Shown piece after piece: positions 25,627-33,744 of a stretch of DNA of 64,000 bases. Source of the DNA: Phytohabitans sp037414955 (GTDB taxonomy: Bacteria; Actinomycetota; Actinomycetes; Mycobacteriales; Micromonosporaceae); assembly GCA_037414955.1 (NCBI GenBank), contig JBBEWH010000082.1, forward strand, positions 62,001 to 126,000, read 5' to 3'. Position numbers and translations under genes: made by a program. Position 1 is the first letter of the stretch. The number at the start of each line of letters is the position of its first letter. The notes below the pieces were generated by a model. That model searched no databases and was not told the DNA's origin. It was given only the letters and a program-made list of their open reading frames with translations.

Positions 25627-27954
25627 ATGAGATTGTGGAGCGGGGCGGTAACCACGCTGGCGGTGGCCGCAGTGGCGGCGATCGCCAGCGGTGGTCCGGC
25701 GGCGGCCGAGCCGCCGACCGGTGAGATCCGCCATGCCGGCGGGTCGACGGCGGTGGCCGGCAGCTACATCGTGGTGTTGAAGGAGCCCGCCGCCACGCCG
25801 CGTGGCACGGCCGCGGCGGCGCGCGCGGTGTCCAGCACCGCCACCCGGCTGGCCGCCGAGCACAACGGCGGCGTCGGCCGGGTCTACTCGGCCGCCCTGC
25901 ACGGGTTCGAGGCGCGATTGACCGAGGCGGCGGCCCAGCGCCTGGCGGCGGATCCCGCCGTCGACTTCGTCGAGCAGAACCACACCGTCCAGGCGACGGA
26001 CACGCAGGCCAACCCGCCGTCGTGGGGCCTCGACCGGATCGACCAGCGACACCTGCCGCTGGACAGCACCTACCGGTACCCGAACCAGGGCGCCGGCGTG
26101 ACGGCGTACATCATCGACTCCGGCATGCGGTTCACGCACACCGCCTTCCAGGGCCGGGCGACCAGCGGGCTGGACGCGGTCGACGGCGGCACCGCGGACG
26201 ACTGCGCCGGACACGGTACCCACGTGGGCGGCACGGTCGGCGGCGCCGCACACGGCGTGGCCAAGCAGGTGTCGCTGGTGTCCGTGCGGGTGCTCGACTG
26301 CGCCAACCGGTTCTCCACCTGGGCGACGGTCATCGCCGGCGTCGACTGGGTGACCGCCAACGCGGCCAAGCCCGCCGTGGCGAACCTCAGCCTCACCGGC
26401 ACGCTCAGCACCGCGGGCGACAACGCGATCAGCAACCTGATCGCCTCCGGCGTGACCGTGGTGGTGGCCGCCGCCAACGACAACGCCGACGCGTGCACGC
26501 GCTCGCCGGCGCGGGTGCCGGCCGCGATCACGGTGGGCGCGACGACCAACACCGACGCCCGGGCGTCCTACTCGAACTACGGCACCTGCGTCGACCTCTT
26601 CGCGCCGGGCTCGTCGATCGTCTCGGCCAACATGGGCAGCGACACCGCCACCAGCACCGGCAACGGTACGTCGATGGCGACGCCGCACGTGGCGGGCGCC
26701 GCCGCGCTGCTGCTCGCCGCGCACCCGACCTGGACGCCCGCGCAGGTGCAGTCCTATCTGGTCAGCAACGCGACGACCAGCGCGGTCACCGACCCTGGCA
26801 CGGGCTCGCCGAACCGGCTGCTCTACGGGATCAGCGAGCTGGCCGCCACGCCGCCCGCGGTGGGCTTCGTGCCGTTCCCGACCCCCGTGGGCGTGCTGGA
26901 CACCCGCAGCGGCAACGGAGGCGTCACGGGGACGCGCGGTCCGGCGAGCATGACCACGTTCCCGGTCGCCGGCGTCGGCGGCATCCCGGCGGACGCGAGC
27001 GCGGTCGTCGCGCGGGTCGCGGTCACCAACGCGTCCGCGAACACGTTCATCGAGGTCTGGCCGGACGGGCGGCCCCGACCCGGCACCTCGATCATCAACG
27101 TGGGAGCCGGCGAGAACATCTCCAACCTGTCGGTCGTCCCGGTCGGCGCCACCGGCGACCTGACCGTCTACAACAGCGCCGGCACCGCGCACGTCATCAT
27201 CGACGTCCAGGGCTACTACACCGGCACCGGCAACCGCTTCGTCCCGGTCAGCCACACCCGGGTCGTCGACACCCGCAACGGCACCGGCACCACCACGGGC
27301 GCCATCCCGGCCGGCGGCAGCCGGACGGTGACGCTCACCGGCGGCTTGGTGCCGGCCGGTGCCACCGCCGTCGCCGTCAACCTGCTGGTGCCCGGTGCCA
27401 CCGCGGCCGGCTCGATCGCCGCCGCACCGGCCGGCACCACCGCCGGACGGAACGTGCTCAACTACCTCGCCGGCGCCACCCAGTCCGGCGCGACCGTCAA
27501 GCTCGCCGCCGACGGGCGGGTCACGTTCGTCAACAACGGCAGCGCCGCCGCCCACCTCAGCGTGACCGTGCAGGGGTACTTCACCGGCGGCGCCATCGGA
27601 GCGTTGGCGCACCCGACGGCCGTCCGGCTGATCAACACGCGGACGTCCGGCACCGGCGCAGTGCCCGCCGGCGGCACGCTCGACGTGCGGGTGGCGGGCG
27701 TGAGCGGGGTGCCGGCCAGCGCGGTCGCGGCCGCGCTCAACCTGACGGTGACCGGGCCGGAACAGGCCGGCCACCTGCAGGCGTGGCCGGTCGGCGCGGC
27801 GACCCCGTCGGTGTCGGTGATGGACTTCAAGGCGGGGATCTGGCGGGCCAACGCGGTCATCCTCGCCCCGGGCACCGACGGCTACATCCGGATCAAGAAC
27901 GGCGGCACCGGCGCCATCCACGTCATCGTGGACCTCCAGGCCTGGTTCGCGTAG
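25627..27954 (+). CDS. Secreted subtilisin-like serine protease (proteinase K-type) with C-terminal beta repeats
   Basis: A 775-residue exported protease. It has a signal peptide (residues 1-27), an I9 propeptide (SYIVVLKEP to VDFVEQNHTV), then an S8 domain with Asp in TAYIIDSGMRFTHTAF, His in DDCAGHGTHVGGTVGG and Ser in GNGTSMATPHVAGAAALL. The C-terminal 360 residues hold three divergent copies of a beta module found in actinobacterial secreted proteins. Each begins with a DTR motif (GVLDTRSGNGG, RVVDTRNGTGT, RLINTRTSGTG) and contains YNSAGTAHVIIDVQGYYTG-like segments. These may bind the cell surface or a polymer. It follows the other protease on the same strand, 171 bp away, separated by expanded repeat A8. 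Confidence 0.95.
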   Translation: MRLWSGAVTTLAVAAVAAIASGGPAAAEPPTGEIRHAGGSTAVAGSYIVVLKEPAATPRGTAAAARAVSSTATRLAAEHNGGVGRVYSAALHGFEARLTEAAAQRLAADPAVDFVEQNHTVQATDTQANPPSWGLDRIDQRHLPLDSTYRYPNQGAGVTAYIIDSGMRFTHTAFQGRATSGLDAVDGGTADDCAGHGTHVGGTVGGAAHGVAKQVSLVSVRVLDCANRFSTWATVIAGVDWVTANAAKPAVANLSLTGTLSTAGDNAISNLIASGVTVVVAAANDNADACTRSPARVPAAITVGATTNTDARASYSNYGTCVDLFAPGSSIVSANMGSDTATSTGNGTSMATPHVAGAAALLLAAHPTWTPAQVQSYLVSNATTSAVTDPGTGSPNRLLYGISELAATPPAVGFVPFPTPVGVLDTRSGNGGVTGTRGPASMTTFPVAGVGGIPADASAVVARVAVTNASANTFIEVWPDGRPRPGTSIINVGAGENISNLSVVPVGATGDLTVYNSAGTAHVIIDVQGYYTGTGNRFVPVSHTRVVDTRNGTGTTTGAIPAGGSRTVTLTGGLVPAGATAVAVNLLVPGATAAGSIAAAPAGTTAGRNVLNYLAGATQSGATVKLAADGRVTFVNNGSAAAHLSVTVQGYFTGGAIGALAHPTAVRLINTRTSGTGAVPAGGTLDVRVAGVSGVPASAVAAALNLTVTGPEQAGHLQAWPVGAATPSVSVMDFKAGIWRANAVILAPGTDGYIRIKNGGTGAIHVIVDLQAWFA

Positions 27955-27955
27955 G

Positions 27956-28017
27956 CCCCAAGATCAAGGCGTCCTTCAAGTCGTTAGAGCAACGTGAAGG
28001 ACGCCTTGATCATGGGG
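27956..28017. repeat. Family A palindrome, copy A9 (compact)
   Basis: CCCCAAGATCAAGGCGTCCT on the left and GGACGCCTTGATCATGGGG on the right with one A/A mismatch. Flank symmetry CCCCA/TGGGG. It begins 2 bp after the protease stop codon. Confidence 0.92.
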
Positions 28018-28139
28018 TGGTCGCCGTCGACTCTGCCGACTCGGCAAGATCAACATACTTGGGTTGATCTTCTTGGTGCCCGCTGCGCGCGCATCGTGTC
28101 GGGCTTGGCGTCAGGGTGCATCCTCCGTCCGGCCGTCCC

Positions 28140-28265
28140 CGTCGATCTTGGCCTTATCGCCGCTCTTCCTCGCGATCGAGGGCTTATCGTGGCGAGTTGA
28201 TCTCAAACCCGCCACGATAAGCCCTTGATCATCGCCAAAGCGCCACGGTAAGCCCAAGATCGGCG
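28140..28265. repeat. Family B intergenic repeat, copy 3
   Basis: GATCGAGGGCTTATCGTGGC (from 28174) pairs with GCCACGATAAGCCCTTGATC (to 28230) around AGTTGATCTCAAACC. It is flanked by a half copy GCCTTATCGCC upstream and CGCCACGGTAAGCCCAAGAT downstream. The 488-bp gap 27955-28442 has no gene. Confidence 0.8.
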
Positions 28266-28381
28266 CGGGGCGCGGGGCGCGGGACTGAGCTGCTTGGTGG
28301 GGCGGGGGATCTTGCGGGCGGCTATGTCGGATTTATCCGGCGCGAGATCTCACCTCGCCCCGCCAAAAGATTGGATCTTGT

Positions 28382-28441
28382 GCTCAGCGGTGACATACGT
28401 ACGTTAACGGCCGCCATAACGTACGTATGTCACCGCTGAGC
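28382..28441. repeat. Family C: perfect 25-bp inverted repeat
   Basis: The left arm (28382-28406) begins GCTCAGCGGTGACATACG and pairs without mismatch with the right arm (28417-28441) over a 10-nt loop. The outer CTCAGCGGTG block is shared with the element at 11.29 kb. It lies 2 bp beyond the stop of the minus-strand gene at 28443, the position of a terminator. Confidence 0.9.
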
Positions 28442-28442
28442 G

Positions 28443-29276
28443 TCAGGGAGCGGGGAGGTGGGCGTAGCGGGGGAGCCCGGTGGGCCGGGTAATCCGGATC
28501 GCGGCCGGGGTGGCCGACTCGGGCAGCGCGAAGTAGGCGAAGGTCTGGTACGGCGACGGCGTGTTGTCGTCTTCCGGCGCACAGTTCGAAAATCCGAGGT
28601 CGGCGGCGCCGCTCAACTCGTTCGGAGCGTCGCTGTAGCGCCGTCCAGCGCGATCTTCCAACTCGATGCCGCAGGACACCATCCCCTGCGGATCCGAGGT
28701 CTCGAACGCGAGCGTCGCCCGCCACACCCGAACCCCCTTCGGCGGTGTGAAGGGCTGCTCGCGGTAGTTCTGCAGGCCGGTCGCGGGCGCCAGCTCGACG
28801 AGCCGGATCCGGGCGCCGGCGTACGTCACCCAACCGTCAGCCCCGGCAGGGACCGCCTCGTGCGCCTCGATCCGGTTGTAAAGATCCCAGCCGTCCTTGG
28901 CCGCCGGCGCGATCGCCAGCGCGAACACCGGCACCAGCGCGATGAGCCCCCACAGGTTGCGCCGCCACCACCCACGCGCCGGAGGGGCGACCGGCGTCGG
29001 TGACGCTACCGCTGGCGTGGCAGGCGGAGCTGGTGGTTGTCGCGTCGTGGGCTGGACGGCCGGGATGATCGCGGTGTCGGCCTCGACCGGCCGGAAGGCT
29101 ACGGTGTTCGGCTCGACCGGCTGGAGTATCGCCGTGTCTGGCTCCGCCGACGGCACCGCCTGAATCACCGGCGCGGGCGGGCCAGCAGATCGGGGCGACA
29201 GGGCCGGCGAGAGCGGCACGGCAGCCGGAGCCGCCGCCGTGCCGGCCACGTCGCGGCCCCAGACTGGCGCGAGCAC
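28443..29276 (-). CDS. Single-pass membrane protein with Pro-rich N-terminus, unknown function
   Basis: A 277-residue frame. The N-terminal 100 residues are Pro/Ala-rich with three related units (AEPDTAILQPV, EPNTVAFRPV, EADTAIIPAV). One membrane helix follows WWRRN (LWGLIALVPVFALAIAPAA). The C-terminal 150 residues look like an extracellular beta domain (WVTYAGARIRLVELAPAT, VWRATLAFETSDPQGMVSCG, CAPEDDNTPSPYQTFAYFAL), loosely like DUF4352 proteins. The upstream HTH frame overlaps the N-terminus; the start (GTG 29276) is uncertain because the two may once have been one gene joined by a frameshift. Confidence 0.65.
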   Translation of the reverse strand: MLAPVWGRDVAGTAAAPAAVPLSPALSPRSAGPPAPVIQAVPSAEPDTAILQPVEPNTVAFRPVEADTAIIPAVQPTTRQPPAPPATPAVASPTPVAPPARGWWRRNLWGLIALVPVFALAIAPAAKDGWDLYNRIEAHEAVPAGADGWVTYAGARIRLVELAPATGLQNYREQPFTPPKGVRVWRATLAFETSDPQGMVSCGIELEDRAGRRYSDAPNELSGAADLGFSNCAPEDDNTPSPYQTFAYFALPESATPAAIRITRPTGLPRYAHLPAP

Positions 29277-29647
29277 CGACGCTGCCGTATGTGCTGGTCA
29301 TGGCGTTCGGCGGGCCGCTGTAGCTTCACCCCCAACGTACTTTCCGGAATTCCGATGTCCGCCGCGAGTTTCTTGATCGATTCGCCGTTGCGGCGCCGTG
29401 CCACTATTTCCGCGACCAGCTCATCTGGCCACTTCCGCGTCCGTGCCCCTGCCGGCGCGGGCGGCCGAAGCGGCACATGCGCATCCCGAAGAGCCTTACG
29501 TACCGTCGGGCGTGACCGGCCAGTCTCCTCGGCAATCTGCCGGATCGACCTCTGATCATCGACATAGAGCCGCCTGGCGATCGTGTCAGATGACGACAAA
29601 GTTATCGGCTTTAGTCGTCTGGGTCTCACGGGCGTCAAGGCAGCCAA
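29165..29647 (-). pseudogene. Helix-turn-helix protein remnant
   Basis: The minus-strand frame contains two HTH-like segments: RRLYVDDQRSIRQIAEETGR SRPTVRKALRDAHV and DELVAEIVARRRNGESIKK LAADIGIPESTLGVKL. After about 29320 the frame becomes Arg-rich and protein-unlike, overlapping the membrane-protein frame, which suggests a frameshift near 29.31 kb. The first 22 codons (29647 to about 29582) are antisense to GNAT-coding sequence, so the original 5' end is missing. This is the HTH half of a head-to-head fusion of two truncated genes, possibly joined originally to the membrane protein downstream. Confidence 0.5.
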
Positions 29648-29914
29648 ACTCGGATACGCACTTAAGCCGGACCACTGGGAAAAGGATATCCCACCGACGC
29701 CACGCGCGTGATGGTCAATTTTGCTTTCGGTGAGCTTGGCCTACATCGCGTTTCCGCTGCCATTGGTCCCGAAAATGCTGCTTCCATTAGCGTCGCGCAG
29801 CGTCTCGGCATGCGATACGAGGGTCGTATACGGGACCATGTTTATACCAATGGCGCCTGGCGGGATTCCTTGCTGTATTCAATCTTGGAGCATGAATGGG
29901 CGGCAGATGGATGA
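29583..29914 (+). pseudogene. GNAT acetyltransferase remnant, 5'-truncated and frameshifted
   Basis: One frame from 29583 gives VSDDDKVIGFSRLGLTGVKA AKLGYALKPDHW. A second frame continues GYPTDATRVMVNFAFGELGL HRVSAAIGPENAASISVAQR and ends in a RimJ/RimL-like YSILEHEW with stop at 29912. The two join if one G is restored in the GGGAAAA run at 29677-29683, giving HWGKGYPTDATRVMVNFAF. The N-terminal third of the fold is absent. Base composition is lower in GC than in neighbouring genes. A single-nucleotide loss and a missing start both argue for a dead gene. Confidence 0.75.
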
Positions 29915-30459
29915 AAGACGTAGACACGGAACCGCCCTGCCGGTTTGCGGAGGCGGCAGGGCGGTTCAACAGCGAAGGCTAGCCTGGGACTGTTGATTGT
30001 GGCTGCGGTTGACCCGCTGCGCGGGGTTGGCATGACGGCCTGGCCGGTGGAGCGTGGCGATTCTCCGGAGTACGGAATTGCTTAATCGCGAGAAACGCAT
30101 GTCGCCGCCGTCTGGCCGGTGACCGTCACTGCCGACGTGGGTGGGCTTCGTGTCTGGGGCTGAGCCGCCGCCATCGGCAGCCGATCGCTTTGCGGTGCAT
30201 GGTCAACAAGGAGGCGAGCTGGGTCAGGCGTGCACGCGAAAGCCCGGATAGGGTAACCGGAACTCCAGGGCTATGGATGATGTCTTGGTCGACTTCTCAC
30301 CTACCTGGAGTTCCGTCCAATTACGACACTCGATGCGCCTGCTTCATCGACCTGGAATTGATCACCGTCGGCCAGGTTGGAACGGCTCCTTGTATGTGTC
30401 GCGTAATCTCGCCTTCGAGTTCTTCGGCGGTGGTGGGCGACTCACCGTAGTCGCGGGCT
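29915..30459. other. Lower-GC intergenic region, no gene seen
   Basis: This 545-bp stretch has no convincing coding frame. It contains a terminator-like hairpin just after the GNAT remnant and a 12-bp inverted repeat, CGGAACTCCAGG (30258-30269) and CCTGGAGTTCCG (30304-30315). Composition and weak frame bias resemble decayed acquired DNA. Confidence 0.5.
29929..29967. terminator. Perfect 13-bp stem hairpin after GNAT remnant
   Basis: GAACCGCCCTGCC (29929-29941) pairs exactly with GGCAGGGCGGTTC (29955-29967) over a 13-nt loop, starting 15 bp after the GNAT stop codon. Typical actinobacterial GC-rich terminator without a U-tract. Confidence 0.7.
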
Positions 30460-30900
30460 CTAAATGCTGACCCGCTTAAAGGTTGCATCGCGCTTAAACG
30501 ATGCGGGATTTTTGTCGCCCTTTTCCACATAAACATGAAAGTCGCGGTGGCGGATAAAGTGGTCACGAAAATTGGACGCCTCGAAGGACCGCCAACCTTG
30601 TTCCGGATCACCCTCCAGGCCATTTCGCCGTCGAAATGTTGAGTCTTTTCGAAACAAGGCGCTGCCGTCGTCACGCGTTAGCTGAAGGCGGAAGTCCCGA
30701 TGGCGCAGAAAATGCCCTGGGAGGTTAACTGATTCAAACGCTACCAGTACAGTTCCGTCGTTGTCTCGTCCTCGGTCTACTTGGTTCCAGGCAAAGTCTT
30801 CTACCGGACCCGGCGAGCCGAGTTTCATCAGCTCGGCTTCAAAGTTGGCGTGCCGGATGAAAAGGTCCAGAAAGTTCAATGACTGAAGACGAATAGCCAT
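30460..30900 (-). CDS. Stand-alone AbfB/CBM42-like beta-trefoil protein
   Basis: A 146-residue protein made almost wholly of one arabinofuranosidase-B-type beta-trefoil. Three internal repeats are visible: SLNFLDLFIRHANFEAELM, SVNLPGHFLRHRDFRLQLT and ASNFRDHFIRHRDFHVYVEK. Each is followed by a basic FRKDSTF/FKRDATFK block, the hallmark of CBM42, which binds arabinose side chains. No signal peptide and no catalytic domain are present. ATG 30900 follows GAGAGAGGGAG at a good distance; the longer frame from 30951 is less likely. GC content is visibly lower than in the flanking genes, suggesting acquisition. It may be a cytoplasmic lectin-like protein. Confidence 0.88.
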   Translation of the reverse strand: MAIRLQSLNFLDLFIRHANFEAELMKLGSPGPVEDFAWNQVDRGRDNDGTVLVAFESVNLPGHFLRHRDFRLQLTRDDGSALFRKDSTFRRRNGLEGDPEQGWRSFEASNFRDHFIRHRDFHVYVEKGDKNPASFKRDATFKRVSI

Positions 30901-31089
30901 GACGCACTCCCTCTCTCGCTTCAGTGCGGCCACAAAATCGAACTCTACCAAACACTTTCGGAGCCTGAACCAGGAACGGACTTCTTCGTCAGGGTATGAC
31001 GTTGCTGGCAGGGAATCCGTCCGCTGTGACTCAACTCAGACAACGCTCTCCACGCTTGGAGCTGCCCTTGGTATCCGGTTCGATCGGTC

Positions 31090-31240
31090 ATGACAGATGG
31101 ATTGGCCCGGTCGTACGCGTGTCGGCGGTTCTGGCGCTTGGCGGCTCGTTCAGCACGTATGCTCAGGTCGAGGCGCAGCGCCTCCTCTCCGACACCGTCC
31201 TGCTGGTGATCGGCCCGTGATTCGCGTCGGCGCTGGCACT
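31090..31240 (+). pseudogene. Possible carboxymuconolactone decarboxylase-like fragment
   Basis: The plus-strand reading DRWIGPVVRVSAVLALGGSF followed by TYAQVEAQRLL and VLLVIGP resembles the core of carboxymuconolactone decarboxylase-like proteins (LVRLAALLALG...ASY...EIVGVLVAVGP). A stop follows at once, after which FASALALAV is similar in kind to the family's C-terminal helix. No credible start or catalytic Cys is seen. The similarity is from memory and weak. The rest of 30901-31335 holds no gene. Confidence 0.3.
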
Positions 31241-31335
31241 GGCGGTCCCTAGCTAGCCGGGGGGGTCACGTCACGGGTGATACGGTCCTCCGCCGGTTGG
31301 TCCACGCAACGCCACGCGGCCGATCTTCCCGGCAC

Positions 31336-31427
31336 CATGATCAAGGCGTTACCGCTGGTCACGGCTTGGCTAGCCCTTCGTTGCAAACTTGCACCTTGAC
31401 AGAACTACTTGAAGGACGCCTTGATCT
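31336..31427. repeat. Family A element, copy A10 (loop-expanded, divergent)
   Basis: Left end CATGATCAAGGCGTTACC, right end AGAACTACTTGAAGGACGCC then TTGATCTT. About 50 bp between the arms lack similarity to the other expanded copies. It abuts the stop codon of the hydrolase gene. Confidence 0.75.
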
Positions 31428-32231
31428 TTAGCCTTCCTTCTCCAGCCAGTCCAAGATGGCGTCGATCGGCTCGCGCCAGCGGGCGTCGAGCATCAGATCG
31501 TGGCCCATGCCAGGGAAGAGCAAGGGCGCGCCGCCGTACCGCTTCGCCGCGCGGGTCAGCGCCGACGCCGGCACCACCCGGTCGTCCGGGCTGCCCACCA
31601 CCAGCACCGGTGGGTCGCCCACCGCCGGCTCGGGGCGCCCATGCGCCAGCAACTGCCACTGCGCGCGCGCCGAAGCCCGGCCCAGCCGCGCGGCGTACCC
31701 CTTCTGCGCCGCCGCCGGTACCTCCCGGCTGAACAGCTGCCCGCGACGCAGCCGCAGCCGGCCCCCGAAGATCGCCGGGACGGTGCCGGCCGGGTTGCGG
31801 CGCAACGCCGTGCCCAGCGTCGCCCACCCGCCCAGCACCGGCGCGGCGAGCACCGCCGCGCGCGCCGGGTAGCGCGCCAGGGCGCGCTCCACCACCAGTG
31901 CCCCGGCCCCCTGTCCGACCAGCACGGCCTGGCGCGGCAGGCTCGCCGCCGCCTGCACGACATCATGGGTGTACGCCCGCAGCGTCGCCTTCGTCCCCGG
32001 GCCGCTGCCGCCGTGGCCGCGCAGGCTCACCGCGTGTGCCGGGAAGCCCCGCGACGCGGTGTGCTCCAGCCAGAACTCGGCAAACGCCCACGCGCCATGG
32101 CCGAAGCCGGGCACGAACAGCACCGGCGGCTTGCCCTCGTCGACCTCGGGGGTGGCGGACAGTACCTCGCGCCGTACCGCCGGCACTGGGCTGGCCCAGT
32201 CGCGGAGCCGGATGATCTGGGGCGCTCTCAT
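31428..32231 (-). CDS. Alpha/beta-hydrolase-fold protein lacking the nucleophile
   Basis: A 267-residue alpha/beta-hydrolase. The oxyanion region is VLFVPGFGHGAWAF. The nucleophile elbow, normally G-x-S-x-G, reads VLVGQGAGALVVE, with Gly in place of Ser (codons GGA CAG GGG GCC GGG). The acid (VVGSPDDRVVP) and His (PGMGHDLML) positions are kept. Unless another residue acts, it should not be a classical serine hydrolase. ATG 32231 overlaps the monooxygenase stop as ATGA, so the two are coupled; monooxygenase-hydrolase pairs commonly act in sequence on one substrate. Confidence 0.88.
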   Translation of the reverse strand: MRAPQIIRLRDWASPVPAVRREVLSATPEVDEGKPPVLFVPGFGHGAWAFAEFWLEHTASRGFPAHAVSLRGHGGSGPGTKATLRAYTHDVVQAAASLPRQAVLVGQGAGALVVERALARYPARAAVLAAPVLGGWATLGTALRRNPAGTVPAIFGGRLRLRRGQLFSREVPAAAQKGYAARLGRASARAQWQLLAHGRPEPAVGDPPVLVVGSPDDRVVPASALTRAAKRYGGAPLLFPGMGHDLMLDARWREPIDAILDWLEKEG

Positions 32232-33619
32232 GCCGTGACCGCCATCTCGTTCAACGTCTTCTGGAGGCCACGCAGGTAGTCGACGTGGTCGACGGCGAAC
32301 CAGTGCCGCGGCGCGTCGGTCACCTTGGCCCCGGTCCAGCGCCGGTCCGGCGCCTGCGCGACCCGCGAGGCCCAGAACTCGCCGGCCTTCTGCGGCGCGG
32401 CCTCGCGCATCCGCAGCCACCGCGCGAACGTCACCGCCTGCCAGTGCGCCAGCGGCGGCAGCGCCGCGTCGCCCTCGACCAGGCCGACCACCGCGAGCGT
32501 CGGGTGCTGCCGGGAGAACGCGTGCAGGTGCAGCCGCGGCCGGCCGTCGGCCGTCATCGCCAGCAGCTCGGGGGCCAGGAACTCGAACCGTGGCCGGTAT
32601 CCGGTGGCGAGCACCACCAGGTCTGGCTCGACCTCGCGCCCGTCGGCCAGCTCCACCGCGTACTGCCGGAACCGGGTCGCGTCCGGCACCGGCACGATCC
32701 CGCCGTGCCCGACGTGGTAGACGAGCTGGCTGTTCACGATCGGGTGCGTCTCGTAGAACTTGTGGTCGGGCGCGCGCAGCCCGAACCGGGTCAGGTCGCC
32801 GACCGCCATCCGCAACGTCAGGTGCAGCAGCCACTGCCGCATCCGCAGCGGCAGCCGCCAGCGCAGCACCGCGTCGTTCACCTGGTCGGCCGGGCGGCCC
32901 AGCACGTACTTCGGCGCGTACCAGTAGCCGCGCCGGGTCGAGTGCCAGCAGCGGGTCGCCTGCTGCGCCGCCTCCACCGCGATGTCACAGCCGGTGTTGC
33001 CGCCGCCGATCACCAGCACCCGCTTGCCGCGCAACTCCGCCGCGTCCTTGTAGGCCGACGCGTGGATCACCTTGCCGCGGAACTCGTCCAGCCCGTCGTA
33101 GGACGGCAGGTGCGGCGCCCAGTTGTGCCCGTTCGCGACCACCACCGCCGCGTACCGCTGGGTGCGCTCGGCGCCGTAGCCGCCGGTGCTGCGGGTGGTC
33201 ACGTCCCACCGATCCCCCTCGGCCGGCTCCACCTTCACCACCTCGGTGCCGAACCAGATGTGCGGGCGCAGGTCGAAATGCTCCGCGTATCGCTCCAGGT
33301 AGCCGAGCACCTGGCTGTGATGCGGGTAGTCCGGCCAGTCGTCCGGCATCGGGAAATCCGGGAACTGGGTGAACGGCTTCGACGTGATCAGATGCGTGCT
33401 GGCGTAGACCGGGCTGCGGTCGTGCCGCCAGTTCCACGCGCCGCCGACGCCGGTTTCCCGCTCGTAGCAGTCGACGCCGAAGCCGCACTCCCTGAGGTTC
33501 TTGACGGCGGCGAGTCCGCTGACGCCGGCGCCGATGACGCACACCGTGTCGCTGCGGTCGTAGACCGGCCGCCCGTCGCGCCAGTGCGTCGCGCTGTCGT
33601 GATCGGTGGAGGTGGGCAC
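32228..33619 (-). CDS. Flavin-containing monooxygenase (FMO family)
   Basis: A 463-residue FAD/NADPH enzyme oxygenating a soft nucleophile or ketone. The FAD motif is VCVIGAGVSGLAAVKNL near residue 25. The FMO signature F-x-G-x3-H-x3-Y is FRGKVIHASAYK. The second Rossmann motif, for NADPH, is VLVIGGGNTGCDIAVEA. VVANGHNWAPHLP and VVLATGYRPRFEF (ATGY) are further family blocks. GTG 33619 is chosen because GGAG lies 7 bases upstream; the longer frame begins inside palindrome A11. The substrate is unknown. It is translationally coupled to the downstream nucleophile-less hydrolase. Confidence 0.93.
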   Translation of the reverse strand: MPTSTDHDSATHWRDGRPVYDRSDTVCVIGAGVSGLAAVKNLRECGFGVDCYERETGVGGAWNWRHDRSPVYASTHLITSKPFTQFPDFPMPDDWPDYPHHSQVLGYLERYAEHFDLRPHIWFGTEVVKVEPAEGDRWDVTTRSTGGYGAERTQRYAAVVVANGHNWAPHLPSYDGLDEFRGKVIHASAYKDAAELRGKRVLVIGGGNTGCDIAVEAAQQATRCWHSTRRGYWYAPKYVLGRPADQVNDAVLRWRLPLRMRQWLLHLTLRMAVGDLTRFGLRAPDHKFYETHPIVNSQLVYHVGHGGIVPVPDATRFRQYAVELADGREVEPDLVVLATGYRPRFEFLAPELLAMTADGRPRLHLHAFSRQHPTLAVVGLVEGDAALPPLAHWQAVTFARWLRMREAAPQKAGEFWASRVAQAPDRRWTGAKVTDAPRHWFAVDHVDYLRGLQKTLNEMAVTA

Positions 33620-33682
33620 CGGGATTCTCCTTTTGTGTGGCTGCGAAATCCTCTCGACTACGCGCCCCCTTTGTCCAGTCCC

Positions 33683-33744
33683 ACCCATGATCAAGGCGTC
33701 CCTCAAGTAGTTAGAACTACTTGAGGGACGCCTTGATCATGGGT
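33683..33744. repeat. Family A palindrome, copy A11 (compact), containing a stop codon
   Basis: Perfect symmetry from ACCCATGATCAAGGCGTCCC on the left to GGGT on the right; the stem continues through CTCAAGTAGTT/AACTACTTGAG with a 2-nt centre. TGA of the 33737-34120 gene lies inside it. Confidence 0.96.

Noticed and set aside
23407..27921. A 1504-residue open frame on the minus strand, and a 681-residue plus-strand frame at 26022-28067
   Set aside because: Both are Arg/Gly/His-rich shadows of the two subtilase genes, which have clear catalytic motifs and signal peptides on the other frame. Long antisense frames are expected at this GC content.
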